The notes: generated by a model not told the origin, from the letters alone. A stretch of DNA of 33,071 bases from Pseudomonas sp. PB120 (GCF_009761815.1 NZ_RWIN01000133.1:1-33071), one strand, 5' to 3'. Counted from the first letter of the stretch, positions 16,208-24,172 are shown. A program made the numbers and translations.

Positions 16208-16933
16208 CTATATACCAATGGTCTGTACTTTGGACAGGGCAACACTGCCCAGACCTGCCAGGTTCAGCATCAATTCACCGCCGGTCTGGCTGATGGTCAC
16301 GCTGTTGACGGTTGCCGGCAGGTAAGTCACCAGCGAGGTCGCCTGGCTGTCGTATGTCGCGGTCGCTGTGAACTTGTAAGTACCGGCCGTGGCCACTTCA
16401 CCCGCATCGTTCTTGCCGTCCCAGATGAAACTGGCGTTGCCAGCCTGCTGACTGCCAAGATCGATGGTGCGAACAACTTTGCCATCGGTGTCGGTAATCT
16501 TGATGGTGACCGGGTTCGTCGAAGCAGGTACGACCGCCGTACCGTTGAAACTCTTGGAGGTATCGACCACCGCAGTGTCGGTCTGGGCGACAACCGAACG
16601 GCCCACCAGCGACGAAGCCTGCAAGGCCTGGGACGAGTTGTAGTTGCCGGCAATGCCGCTCACGGTGTCGTTGAGCGTGGTGATGCCTTCCAGGCTACTG
16701 AACTGCGCCAACTGGGCGACGAACGCGCCGTTGTCCTGCGGTTCGAGCGGGTTCTGGTTTTTCAGCTGGGTCACCAGCAATTGCAGGAACGCATCCTTGC
16801 CCAGGGCTTGCTTGCCCGTGGCGCTGTTGGTCGCCGCCGCAATGCCATCGGCACTGCTACTGCTGCTCTTGACCGACGAGTTGGCCAGGATGTCGTTCAT
16901 GCTCAAACTGCTGGTGGTATCGGTAATGCTCAT
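16208..16933 (-). CDS. flgD: Flagellar hook assembly scaffold FlgD
   Basis: The 241-residue scaffold caps the growing hook and leaves before filament assembly. The conserved N-terminal export and capping segment DAFLQLLVTQLKNQNPLEP followed by FVAQLAQFSSLEG lies at about 46-84. The C-terminal FlgD Ig/tudor-like part contains the IWDGKNDAGE motif typical of the family. It lies 15 bp after flgC and 31 bp before flgE. Confidence 0.95.
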   Translation of the reverse strand: MSITDTTSSLSMNDILANSSVKSSSSSADGIAAATNSATGKQALGKDAFLQLLVTQLKNQNPLEPQDNGAFVAQLAQFSSLEGITTLNDTVSGIAGNYNSSQALQASSLVGRSVVAQTDTAVVDTSKSFNGTAVVPASTNPVTIKITDTDGKVVRTIDLGSQQAGNASFIWDGKNDAGEVATAGTYKFTATATYDSQATSLVTYLPATVNSVTISQTGGELMLNLAGLGSVALSKVQTIGI

Positions 16934-16948
16934 GAAAGTCGCCCCTTA

Positions 16949-17392
16949 TCACTGACCGAGGGTCAGGACCTTCTGCATCATGGTTTTGGCGGTGTTCATC
17001 ATTTCGGCGTTGGTCTGGAACGAACGGCTCGCGGAAATCATGTCAGCCATTTCTTCCACCACGTTAACGTTCGGGTAGTAGACGTAACCCTTGGCGTCGG
17101 CGGCCGGATGGTTCGGCTCGTAACGCGCTTCGAGGTTGCTCTGGTCTTCGACCACGCCGAGCACTTGCACGCCTTGACCGGCGGCGTCCTGGCTCTGGTA
17201 CAGCGAGTCGCTGCCGCCGTTCTGGCCACCCTGGAACATGGTGGCGAATACCGGGTGACGCGCGCGGTAGGTCTTGTCGATGCTCGACGAGACGGTTTCG
17301 GCGTTGGCGATGTTCGAGGCCACGGTGTTCAAACGCGTGGTCTGGGCGCTCATGCCGCTACCGGCAATGTTGAAAACACTGGATAGAGACAT
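16949..17392 (-). CDS. flgC: Flagellar proximal rod protein FlgC
   Basis: The 147-residue rod subunit carries the N-terminal rod motif (SGMSAQTTRLNTVASNIANA) and the C-terminal helix with VNVVEEMADMISASRSFQTN. Length and ends are normal for FlgC. It follows flgB by 3 bp and precedes flgD by 15 bp. Confidence 0.95.
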   Translation of the reverse strand: MSLSSVFNIAGSGMSAQTTRLNTVASNIANAETVSSSIDKTYRARHPVFATMFQGGQNGGSDSLYQSQDAAGQGVQVLGVVEDQSNLEARYEPNHPAADAKGYVYYPNVNVVEEMADMISASRSFQTNAEMMNTAKTMMQKVLTLGQ

Positions 17393-17395
17393 GAC

Positions 17396-17803
17396 TTACT
17401 CTCCGCGAAGGGCTGACACCAGCCCTTTGAATTTGCTGTTGAGCAGGGTGAAGCTGGCCTGGAAGTTGACCGCGTTTTCCGCGTAGTTCGACTGTTCCAG
17501 TTGGGCGTCCACGGTGTTCTGGTCGATCGACGGTTGCATCGGCGTGCGATACAGCAGCGACTCGTCGCCATTGCCCAGGCCTTCAGCTTCGATATGACGG
17601 CTGTTGGTCATGTTCAAGGCGAAAGTACCGTTCTTGGTTTTCTCGTTCTGCTCGGCGAGCACTTTCGAGAAGTCCAGGTCCCGAGCCTTGTAGTTCGGGG
17701 TGTCGGCGTTGGCGATGTTGTTGGCCAGGACTTCGGCACGCTGGGCGCGGAAGCCCAGGGCTTGTTCGTGGATACCGAGCGCTTTATCGAAACTGATGCT
17801 CAT
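17396..17803 (-). CDS. flgB: Flagellar proximal rod protein FlgB
   Basis: The 135-residue rod subunit has the family motif NNIANADTPNYKARDLDF near residue 30 and the C-terminal EQSNYAENAVNFQASFTLL helix. GAAGG lies about 10 nt before the ATG. It opens the flgBCDE operon and is fed by the sigma-54 promoter at 17849-17863. Confidence 0.95.
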   Translation of the reverse strand: MSISFDKALGIHEQALGFRAQRAEVLANNIANADTPNYKARDLDFSKVLAEQNEKTKNGTFALNMTNSRHIEAEGLGNGDESLLYRTPMQPSIDQNTVDAQLEQSNYAENAVNFQASFTLLNSKFKGLVSALRGE

Positions 17804-17848
17804 GTCGGGAAACCTTCGGGTGACCTGATTTTTCGTAACTTGAACTTA

Positions 17849-17863
17849 GCAAGCCGCGTGCCA
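17849..17863 (-). promoter_or_regulatory. Sigma-54 promoter of flgBCDE
   Basis: The minus strand reads TGGCAC-GCGGC-TTGC, a perfect -24/-12 box, with predicted start near 17837 and a leader of about 33 nt to flgB. RpoN with FleR is the known Pseudomonas control of this operon. Confidence 0.9.
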
Positions 17864-17869
17864 ATTCAA

Positions 17870-17892
17870 AAAAGCCCGTAAACCGGGGCTTT
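17870..17892 (-). terminator. Hairpin just upstream of the flgB promoter, possible insulating terminator
   Basis: AAAGCCC and GGGCTTT flank an 8-9 nt loop; on the minus strand a T-run follows. It lies 6 bp upstream of the -24 box, so it would stop transcripts arriving from cheR without touching the flgB message. Confidence 0.6.
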
Positions 17893-17905
17893 GCGGGCGA
17901 CGGCA

Positions 17906-17965
17906 AGGCGGCAATGCCAGAAAAGCGGCAACCGGTTTCCGCCGTCTGCCGCTTTTCTGCCGCTT
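17906..17965. promoter_or_regulatory. Inverted and direct repeat array, candidate FleR enhancer
   Basis: CAGAAAAGCGGCA (17918-17930) and TGCCGCTTTTCTG (17947-17959) form a perfect 13-bp inverted repeat. CTGCCGCTT also occurs as a direct repeat at 17946 and 17957 (11-bp step), and GGCGGCAA at 17907-17914 is a further related copy. The array lies about 45-100 bp upstream of the flgB sigma-54 box. The rest of the 17804-18170 gap holds a REPIN and two hairpins. Confidence 0.5.
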
Positions 17966-17993
17966 ATACACATTCTCAACCACACCTCTAACC

Positions 17994-18090
17994 CCTGTAG
18001 GAGCGAGCCCGCTCGCGATGGCGGAGTATCAGTCAACATCTGCTTCGCCTGACACACCGCCATCGCGAGCAGGCTCGCTCCTACAGGGGA
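17994..18090. repeat. REPIN (GTAGGAGC subtype)
   Basis: CCTGTAGGAGCGAGCCCGCTCGC and its inverted partner face each other (arms 17994-18021 and 18059-18090). It matches the subtype at 14680. Confidence 0.9.
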
Positions 18091-18121
18091 TAGAGGTGGC
18101 AGCGGAATTTTCGGCAGGCAA

Positions 18122-18156
18122 AAAAAACGGGAGCCCCTGAGGACTCCCGTTTTTCA
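18122..18156 (-). terminator. Rho-independent terminator of cheV-cheR
   Basis: ACGGGAG and CTCCCGT flank a loop, with A and T runs on each side, about 15 bp beyond the cheR stop. Confidence 0.92.
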
Positions 18157-18170
18157 TGTCGCCGGCAAGA

Positions 18171-18998
18171 TCACTTCGCCTGGTAAATAATCCCCGGGCT
18201 GCACTGGACCATCTGGTAATGGTCCGGCAAACCGTTCAGCGCTTCGGAGGCGCCGAGGAACAGATAGCCACCCGGCTTCAACGTGCTGTGGATACGCAAC
18301 AGAATGTCTTTCTTCACTTCGGCAGAGAAGTAGATCAACACGTTGCGGCAGAACACGATGTCGAACTTGCCGAGGCTGGCGTAGCTGTCCAGCAGGTTGA
18401 ACGAGCGAAACTCCACCCGGCTTTTGATCGGTGCCTTGATGGCCCAGCGGCCCGGCCCTTTCGGGTCGAAATAACGCTGAAGGCGCTCGGGCGACAAACC
18501 GCGGCCGATGGCCAGGCTGTCGTACTCGCCGGTCTTGCAGTTGGTCAGCATGCTGCCGGACAGGTCGGTGGCAACGATCTGCACCCCCATCTTCAACTGG
18601 CCCATGTTGACCCGCTCGAACTCATCGATGGACATCGACAGCGAATACGGTTCCTGACCCGACGAGCACGCCGCCGACCAGATACGCAGACGCTGGCCGG
18701 GAGCTGCCTTGATCGCTTCGGGCAACACCCTGTTCTTCAACACTTCAAACGGATAGGTGTCACGAAACCACAGGGTTTCGTTGGTGGTCATGGCATCCAC
18801 CACCATTTCACGCAAACCGCTGCGTGGCTGGGTCTGGATGCGCTGGACCAACTCACCCAACGACTTGATACCCTGCTGCTCCATCAGCTTGTTGAGACGG
18901 CTCGAGACCAGGTACTGCTTGTTTTCACCGAGCAAAATGCCACAGGCTTTTTCCAGGAAGACCCGGAACTGTTCAAAATCCAAATTACCCGTAGACAA
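18171..18998 (-). CDS. cheR: Chemotaxis protein methyltransferase CheR
   Basis: The 275-residue enzyme methylates glutamates on chemoreceptors using S-adenosylmethionine. It has the helical N-terminal domain (about 1-75), the TTNETLWFRD segment (71-80), the SAM-binding WSAACSSGQEPYSL (107-120) and FCRNVLIYF (216-224). The start appears to be TTG at 18998, with AGAGG 8 nt upstream; no ATG fits the conserved N-terminus. It follows cheV by 46 bp on the same strand and ends at a strong terminator, so the two form an operon. Confidence 0.93.
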   Translation of the reverse strand: MSTGNLDFEQFRVFLEKACGILLGENKQYLVSSRLNKLMEQQGIKSLGELVQRIQTQPRSGLREMVVDAMTTNETLWFRDTYPFEVLKNRVLPEAIKAAPGQRLRIWSAACSSGQEPYSLSMSIDEFERVNMGQLKMGVQIVATDLSGSMLTNCKTGEYDSLAIGRGLSPERLQRYFDPKGPGRWAIKAPIKSRVEFRSFNLLDSYASLGKFDIVFCRNVLIYFSAEVKKDILLRIHSTLKPGGYLFLGASEALNGLPDHYQMVQCSPGIIYQAK

Positions 18999-19044
18999 TG
19001 ATGCCGCCTCTTAAATCGTGTGTATCGCCAGGGGCAGAAGGCCC

Positions 19045-19977
19045 CTAGCTGATGTCTGCTGCTTTGATCCGGTCAACTACCCGGGATGCCAGGTCATCAG
19101 GACGGAATTTGGCAAGGAAGTCATCGGCACCGACTTTCTTGACCATCGCCTGATTGAAAACGCCCGACAACGAAGTATGCAGGATGATATGAAGCTTTTG
19201 CATGCGAGGGTCGTTGCGGATCTCGGCCGTCAGGGTGTACCCGTCCATTTCCGGCATCTCGATGTCGGAAATCATCATCAGGAACTCTTCTTCCGGCTTC
19301 TTGCCCTCGTCGACCAGTTTGCGCAGGTAATCCAGCGCTTGCTTGCCGTCGTTCAACGCCACCACTTCGACGCCGACCGTCTGCAGGCAGCGTGTTACTT
19401 GTTTGCGCGCCACCGACGAGTCGTCGACCGTCAGCACTTTCAGTGACAGCGCCTTGTGCTGGGTCTCATCATCCACCACGCCCACCGAAATCGCTTCCGG
19501 TGTCGGCGCCACTTCGGCCAGCACTTTCTCGACGTCGATGATTTCGACTAACTGATTGTCGACCCGAGTCACAGCCGTCAGGTAATGATCGCGTCCGGTG
19601 CCCTTGGGTGGCGGATGAATCTCCTCCCAGTTCATGTTGACGATGCGTTCTACCGACCGCACCAGGAAGCCCTGAGTCTTGGTGTTGTACTCCGTGATGA
19701 TCACGAAGGGATTGCTTTGATCTTTCAGCGCGCCGGAGCCGGTCGCCATCGCCAGATCAAGAATCGGAATGGTCGCCCCCCGGATGTTTGCCACACCGCA
19801 CACAACAGGACTGGACTTGGGCATCAGGGTCAGCTTGGGGCATTGCAGCACCTCACGAACCTTGAACACGTTGATCCCGTAGAGCTGCTGGCCGTCGAGA
19901 CGGAACAACAGCAGCTCCAGGCGATTCTGCCCCACCAGTTGCGTGCGCTGGTTTACAGCATCCATTACACCAGCCAT
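19045..19977 (-). CDS. cheV: Chemotaxis coupling protein CheV
   Basis: The 310-residue protein joins a CheW-like coupling domain (about 15-160, with CGVANIRGATIPILDL) to a receiver domain (about 178-305) with Asp185-Asp186 and phosphorylated Asp238. It links receptors to CheA and tunes adaptation. An open frame extends upstream to 20205, but ATG 19977 is chosen: TAGGAG lies 8 nt before it and the longer form runs through the flgA promoter. It is divergent from flgA. Confidence 0.93.
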   Translation of the reverse strand: MAGVMDAVNQRTQLVGQNRLELLLFRLDGQQLYGINVFKVREVLQCPKLTLMPKSSPVVCGVANIRGATIPILDLAMATGSGALKDQSNPFVIITEYNTKTQGFLVRSVERIVNMNWEEIHPPPKGTGRDHYLTAVTRVDNQLVEIIDVEKVLAEVAPTPEAISVGVVDDETQHKALSLKVLTVDDSSVARKQVTRCLQTVGVEVVALNDGKQALDYLRKLVDEGKKPEEEFLMMISDIEMPEMDGYTLTAEIRNDPRMQKLHIILHTSLSGVFNQAMVKKVGADDFLAKFRPDDLASRVVDRIKAADIS

Positions 19978-20032
19978 GCACAGACTCCTACACCAACGCT
20001 TAAGTGTGTTGCGACGCACCCACATCACTAAA

Positions 20033-20047
20033 CGGCACGGCGCTTGC
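20033..20047 (+). promoter_or_regulatory. Sigma-54 promoter at flgA
   Basis: CGGCAC-GGCGC-TTGC keeps the invariant GG and GC and correct spacing; only the first base departs from TGGCAC. The predicted start is about 20059, one base before the apparent flgA ATG, so the message would be leaderless or the true start codon lies further in. Confidence 0.7.
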
Positions 20048-20059
20048 TTTTTAACTCTT

Positions 20060-20821
20060 ATGAACACAGAACCGACATTTTTTCGACGCCTGACATCCCG
20101 CTTCCGCACAGTGCTTTGCGCGATGTCGGCCGTTTGCCTGTTCAACGCTGGCAGCCCTGCCCTTGCTGACGCGGTTACCTTGCCTGACATGCTTATCGGC
20201 GTCACTCAGGGCTTTCTTGAATTCACCGTAGAGGACTATCTGGCCACGAGTCAAACCGAAGGACGCTACGAAATCGAAGTCAACCAGCTCGATCCGCGTC
20301 TGCGCATGCCCATGTGCGACAAGGAATTGACAGCCACGCTCGAGAGTCCAGCCAAGCCGCTGGGCCGGGTAACGGTCAAGGTTCGCTGTGAGGGCGCGTC
20401 ACCCTGGACGGTGTTCGTACCCGCTCAAGTGCGCCTGTTTCGCGACATTGTGACCACCACCCGGCCCCTGCGCCGCGCAGGCATAATCGAACCTCAGGAT
20501 GTGACCTTGCGCGAGCGCGATATCAGCCTGATCAGCCAGGGGTATTTGACGTCGGTAGACCAGGCGATCGGGCAAAAATTGACCCGACCAATGGTCGCCG
20601 ATCAGGTCATTACCCTGGTGCACATGGAACAGGCGGAAGTGATCAGCAAAGGTGACCAGGTGGTGATTACCGCGCGCAGTGGTACGCTCAGTGTGCGTAT
20701 GCCGGGGGAAGCACTGTCCAACGGCGGCTTGCGCGAACAGATCCGGGTAAAGAACCTCAACTCCCAGCGGATCATCAAGGCGCAAGTCATGGCGCCGGGG
20801 CAGGTGGAAGTGGCAATGTAG
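20060..20821 (+). CDS. flgA: Flagellar P-ring assembly chaperone FlgA
   Basis: The 253-residue periplasmic chaperone helps assemble the FlgI P-ring. It has a signal peptide with a basic n-region and cleavage near ALA-DAV (residue 36), then a FlgA/SAF-type C-terminal region (TTRPLRRAGIIEPQDVTLRE, then GQKLTRPMVADQVI). The start is uncertain: ATG 20060 keeps the basic n-region but has no ribosome site and almost coincides with the predicted sigma-54 start; ATG 20123 would leave a very short signal peptide. It precedes flgM by 167 bp. Confidence 0.9.
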   Translation: MNTEPTFFRRLTSRFRTVLCAMSAVCLFNAGSPALADAVTLPDMLIGVTQGFLEFTVEDYLATSQTEGRYEIEVNQLDPRLRMPMCDKELTATLESPAKPLGRVTVKVRCEGASPWTVFVPAQVRLFRDIVTTTRPLRRAGIIEPQDVTLRERDISLISQGYLTSVDQAIGQKLTRPMVADQVITLVHMEQAEVISKGDQVVITARSGTLSVRMPGEALSNGGLREQIRVKNLNSQRIIKAQVMAPGQVEVAM

Positions 20822-20925
20822 GGCGCAGGTTTCGTGACAGAGATGGCGCACCGACCGAGTGTTCCCTAAACTGTGCCCCATGCAGGGCAAGCGCTGACGC
20901 GCGCAAGCTCGTTGATAAACGGGCC

Positions 20926-20952
20926 TAAAGTTTTTGCGGGTATGGCCGAAAA
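20926..20952 (+). promoter_or_regulatory. Sigma-28 (FliA) promoter of flgM
   Basis: TAAAGTTT, an 11-bp spacer and GCCGAAAA match the FliA consensus TAAAGTTT-N11-GCCGATAA with one mismatch. It lies 36 bp before the flgM ATG. This gives FlgM the usual late-class feedback on its own sigma factor. Confidence 0.88.
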
Positions 20953-20988
20953 CATGGCAAGCGTCCAAATACCCAGAGGTTTTTTATC

Positions 20989-21315
20989 ATGGTCATCGAT
21001 TTCAGCCGGTTGAACAGCTCCTCGTCACTTACCGGTGGTACACGTACCAGCGCTGCCAAGGACACTGCCGAAGCCGGCAAATCCGCGCCGCTGAATACCC
21101 CGGCCGAACAGGCCAGTACCGTCAAAAGCGGGGAATCGGTACATTTCAGCGATGAGGCTCAACAGTTGCAGAAGGTCACTGACAAGCTGCGCGATCAGCC
21201 TGCCGTCGACAACGCCCGCGTGGCCGAGTTGAAAGCAGCGATTGCCGATGGCAGCTATAAAGTCGACAGCAACCGTGTCGCCAGCAAACTGCTCAACTTC
21301 GAAGCCCAGCGCTAG
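20989..21315 (+). CDS. flgM: Anti-sigma-28 factor FlgM
   Basis: The 108-residue protein binds FliA until the hook is finished, then is secreted. The N-terminal half is low-complexity, rich in Ser, Thr and Ala, as expected for a disordered exported tail. The C-terminal FliA-binding part has VDNARVAELKAAIADGSYKV and then VASKLLNFE. AGAGG lies about 10 nt before the ATG. It is followed 48 bp later by flgN, probably in one transcript. Confidence 0.95.
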   Translation: MVIDFSRLNSSSSLTGGTRTSAAKDTAEAGKSAPLNTPAEQASTVKSGESVHFSDEAQQLQKVTDKLRDQPAVDNARVAELKAAIADGSYKVDSNRVASKLLNFEAQR

Positions 21316-21363
21316 GCCCACGCCGGCGCCAGGCTTTTGGACGCTTAAAACCCAAGGCCAGCC

Positions 21364-21831
21364 ATGCACGACACTAATTTACTGCAACTGATCACCGACG
21401 ACTTTGCTCCAGCGCAACAATTGCTGGCATTGCTGCAGACCGAGTCACTCGCGCTGCACGGTCGGGAAATGCAACTGCTCGAAGAGATTCTTGCGCAGAA
21501 ACAGGCATTGATCATTTTGCTTGAACAGCATGGCCGCAAGCGCAGTGAAATTCTCGCCAGCCTGAATCTGCCGATCAATCGCAGTGGACTGGAGCAACTC
21601 GCCAGCCATTCGAGCATCGGTGAGCAGCTGCTGGAACAGAGCGATGCACTGACCGACCTGCTGGGCCAATGCCAGGCCATCAACGCCCACAATGGCCAGT
21701 CGATCCTGGTACAGCAGGCCGCCACGGCCAATCAGCTGAAAATCCTTACCGGCGGCGAACCGCCAGCGCTTTACGATGCCCGTGGATCAACCTCCAAACT
21801 AGCAATGCCACGCGCACTCAGTCAGGCTTGA
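21364..21831 (+). CDS. flgN: Flagellar export chaperone FlgN
   Basis: The 155-residue, mostly helical protein fits FlgN, the chaperone of hook-filament junction proteins FlgK and FlgL. It is rich in Leu, Gln and Glu with long amphipathic helices (about 5-115) and no cysteines. Identification rests on the helical pattern, length and position directly after flgM. AAGG lies about 7 nt before the ATG. Confidence 0.88.
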   Translation: MHDTNLLQLITDDFAPAQQLLALLQTESLALHGREMQLLEEILAQKQALIILLEQHGRKRSEILASLNLPINRSGLEQLASHSSIGEQLLEQSDALTDLLGQCQAINAHNGQSILVQQAATANQLKILTGGEPPALYDARGSTSKLAMPRALSQA

Positions 21832-21924
21832 GCCTGTCCGATGAGCTTGCCCTATCAAGACGCGTCACATGCTGGCAATATGATGGCCAGCCGCAGTCAT
21901 ATTTTGTGTGGAGATTGATGAACC

Positions 21925-22671
21925 GTGTCCAATGCCTTAAACGCGGAAGATACCCCGCAGCCACCCAAGGTGCTCGCGACACCTATGGAGATCGCTGGCA
22001 ACCTGCGCCAACTGCAGGAAAGCCATGATCCGCTGATCATCACGTTCCACGAGCGCAATCAGCGCTTCCAGACCTATCTGGTGGACGTCGACCGTGACAG
22101 CAACATGATTGCCCTGGATGAAATGGTGCCCCGTGACGGCGAGCGTTACTTGCTGGCCGGCGAATCCTTCCGGATCGAAGGGTTCCACGAAGGTGTGCGC
22201 ATTGCCTGGGAAAGCAACGGGCCGCTGACCGTCGACGAATCGCACAGCACCCGCTGCTACCGTGGCCCTCTGCCCGACGAAGTGGTCTACCACCAGCGCC
22301 GCAACGCCTTCCGGGCTGCGTTGAAGCTGGCACAACTGGTGGATGTCGAGCTCGCGGGTGAAAAACTCAAGTCACCTATCAGCGGCAAGCTGCTGGACAT
22401 TTCCGCCACCGGCTGCAAGTTGCGTTTCGAAGGCGACATCACAGGTAGCCTGCAACTGGGCCAGGTCTATGACCGGTTCATGGCGTCCCTGCCCTTCGGC
22501 AACATGACGGCGCCCGTCGAACTGCGTTACTTGCACTTCGAAGAGAAAATCTCCACCACGTTTGCCGGCGTGCGCTTTCACAACATGAGCGGGCTTGTAC
22601 AGCGGCAGGTCGAGCGCTTCGTCTATCAACTTCAGCGCGAAGCGCGGCGATTCGATAAAGACGACATGTAA
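21925..22671 (+). CDS. flgZ: PilZ-domain flagellar brake protein FlgZ (YcgR family)
   Basis: The 248-residue protein has an N-terminal YcgR domain (about 15-115) and a C-terminal PilZ domain with the c-di-GMP-binding motifs RRNAFR (Arg125-Arg130) and DISATG (Asp158-Gly163). On binding c-di-GMP it slows the flagellar motor. It begins with GTG, with GGAG about 11 nt upstream. It is 93 bp after flgN and ends at a terminator. FlgZ is the name used for this gene in P. fluorescens and P. putida. Confidence 0.93.
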   Translation: MSNALNAEDTPQPPKVLATPMEIAGNLRQLQESHDPLIITFHERNQRFQTYLVDVDRDSNMIALDEMVPRDGERYLLAGESFRIEGFHEGVRIAWESNGPLTVDESHSTRCYRGPLPDEVVYHQRRNAFRAALKLAQLVDVELAGEKLKSPISGKLLDISATGCKLRFEGDITGSLQLGQVYDRFMASLPFGNMTAPVELRYLHFEEKISTTFAGVRFHNMSGLVQRQVERFVYQLQREARRFDKDDM

Positions 22672-22679
22672 CGCGACAC

Positions 22680-22721
22680 TAAAAAAAACGGGCAGCCCCT
22701 TTCGGAACTGCCCGTTTTTTT
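22680..22721. terminator. Bidirectional terminator between flgZ and the MFS gene
   Basis: CGGGCAG and CTGCCCG flank a 12-nt loop, with eight As before and seven Ts after. It serves both convergent genes. Confidence 0.93.
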
Positions 22722-22732
22722 ATGCCCTGGAT

Positions 22733-24103
22733 TCAGGGTCGCGCCTCGGTAAAACTTTGCTCGCGCCCTGCATCAGGGTCCCTTGGCGGCTGGTCAGCCT
22801 CTGATTCGGGCTCCGGTTCTGGTTCCGGATCTGGGCTGATCGGGCTCTGCATCTGTTCCTGCACCACTTGCTCGTCAACCCGCGGGTCAAGGCACGCCAC
22901 CAGCGGCGAACTCGACATGCTGTCGGGCATGGCCACGTGATGCAGCGGCGCGTCGTCGACCTGATGCAGGTTGGTGACCGCTTTCGGACGAATCCGCCAC
23001 ACCAGCACCAACGCGAAGAAACTGAAAAACGCATACAGCATGTGGCTGCCGAACAGCTTCATCAGCACCCCGGCCACCAACGGCCCGATACTGGCGCCGA
23101 CGCCGTAGGTCACCAGCAACATCGCGGTCAGGGACACGCGACGGTCGCCCTCAACGTGGTCATTGGAGAACGCCACCGCCAGCGGGTACAGGCAGAACTT
23201 GACCAGCGAACAGACGAAACCGGCGATGAACAGGATCTCCAGCGGCACCTGTTGCATGATTGCCAGCGGCAACGCGGCCAAGGCCAGCACCATCGCAAAG
23301 CAGCGGATCAGCAACGCCCGGTCGTAACGGTCGGACAGCCAGCCCAACGGCCACTGCACCACCAACCCGGCAAAAATGCAGCTACCCATGAACAGACCGA
23401 CCTGCTCCGTGGACAGGCCTTGCTGAGAGGCATACAACGGCGCCAGACCGTAGAAGGAACCGATGATCAGCCCCGCCCCCAGCACCGTACTCAACGATTG
23501 CGGCACACGCTTGATGAAGAACCGTGGTTCCATCGGCGCGGGATGCAGCGGCGCCGGGTGAATCCGTCGGGTCAGGGCCACCGGCACCAGGCAAAGCGCG
23601 AAGCACAGGGCGACCAGCATCAGCAGCTCCAGGCCCAGTGCCGGGTGCATGACCAGAATCAGTTGGCCCAGCACCAGCCCCAGGTACGAAGCGATCATGT
23701 ACCCGCTGAAAACTGTCCCGCGTTGCGAGGCTTCGGCCTGCTCATTGAGCCAGCTTTCGATGACCATGTACTGGCACATCATGCCGAGGCCGACGATCAC
23801 CCGCAGGAAGATCCAGGCCGGCAGCCAGTCGATCAGGCCGTGGCCGAGCACGGCCGCACCGACAATCCCCGCGCACGCCGAATAGGCCCGAATATGCCCC
23901 ACGCGGGCAATCAGACGGTGACCGATCTTGCCGCCCAGGACGAGGCCGAAATAGTTGGCCGCCATCAGCGCACCGACCCACAAGCTGTCGACGTGATCAG
24001 CCGCCAGGCGCAAGCCCAGGTAGGTACTCAGCAAGCCTGAGCCGATCAACATCATCAGCGAGGCAAAATAAAGCGCTCGAAAAGGTTTCCAGATTTGGCG
24101 CAT
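22733..24103 (-). CDS. MFS transporter, YcaD-like
   Basis: The 456-residue inner-membrane transporter has about twelve predicted helices in two halves, with YFGLVLGGKIGHRLIARVGH after helix 2 and GLVVQWPLGWLSDRYDRALL in the second half, both standard MFS motif A loops. It resembles the YcaD branch; substrate unknown. A hydrophilic C-terminal tail of about 80 residues holds a Pro-Glu repeat (DPEPEPEPESE near 425-435), not part of the transport core. The ribosome site is weak (GGAA, about 6-7 nt). Confidence 0.85.
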   Translation of the reverse strand: MRQIWKPFRALYFASLMMLIGSGLLSTYLGLRLAADHVDSLWVGALMAANYFGLVLGGKIGHRLIARVGHIRAYSACAGIVGAAVLGHGLIDWLPAWIFLRVIVGLGMMCQYMVIESWLNEQAEASQRGTVFSGYMIASYLGLVLGQLILVMHPALGLELLMLVALCFALCLVPVALTRRIHPAPLHPAPMEPRFFIKRVPQSLSTVLGAGLIIGSFYGLAPLYASQQGLSTEQVGLFMGSCIFAGLVVQWPLGWLSDRYDRALLIRCFAMVLALAALPLAIMQQVPLEILFIAGFVCSLVKFCLYPLAVAFSNDHVEGDRRVSLTAMLLVTYGVGASIGPLVAGVLMKLFGSHMLYAFFSFFALVLVWRIRPKAVTNLHQVDDAPLHHVAMPDSMSSSPLVACLDPRVDEQVVQEQMQSPISPDPEPEPEPESEADQPPRDPDAGREQSFTEARP

Positions 24104-24133
24104 CGGCGTTCCGAGCGGCTCCTTGCAGTGAGA

Positions 24134-24158
24134 AACGGGCTAATCACACGATAGCCCG
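24134..24158 (-). terminator. Probable terminator of the glutamine synthetase-family gene
   Basis: CGGGCTA and TAGCCCG form a 7-bp stem with a 9-nt loop just after the stop; on the minus strand it is followed by TTTCT, a weak U-run. Confidence 0.55.
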
Positions 24159-24172
24159 ATGACGAAGGTTCG

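Noticed and set aside
19978..20205. N-terminal extension of CheV to 386 residues
   Set aside because: It would overlap flgA and its promoter; ATG 19977 has a strong ribosome site and gives the normal CheV length.
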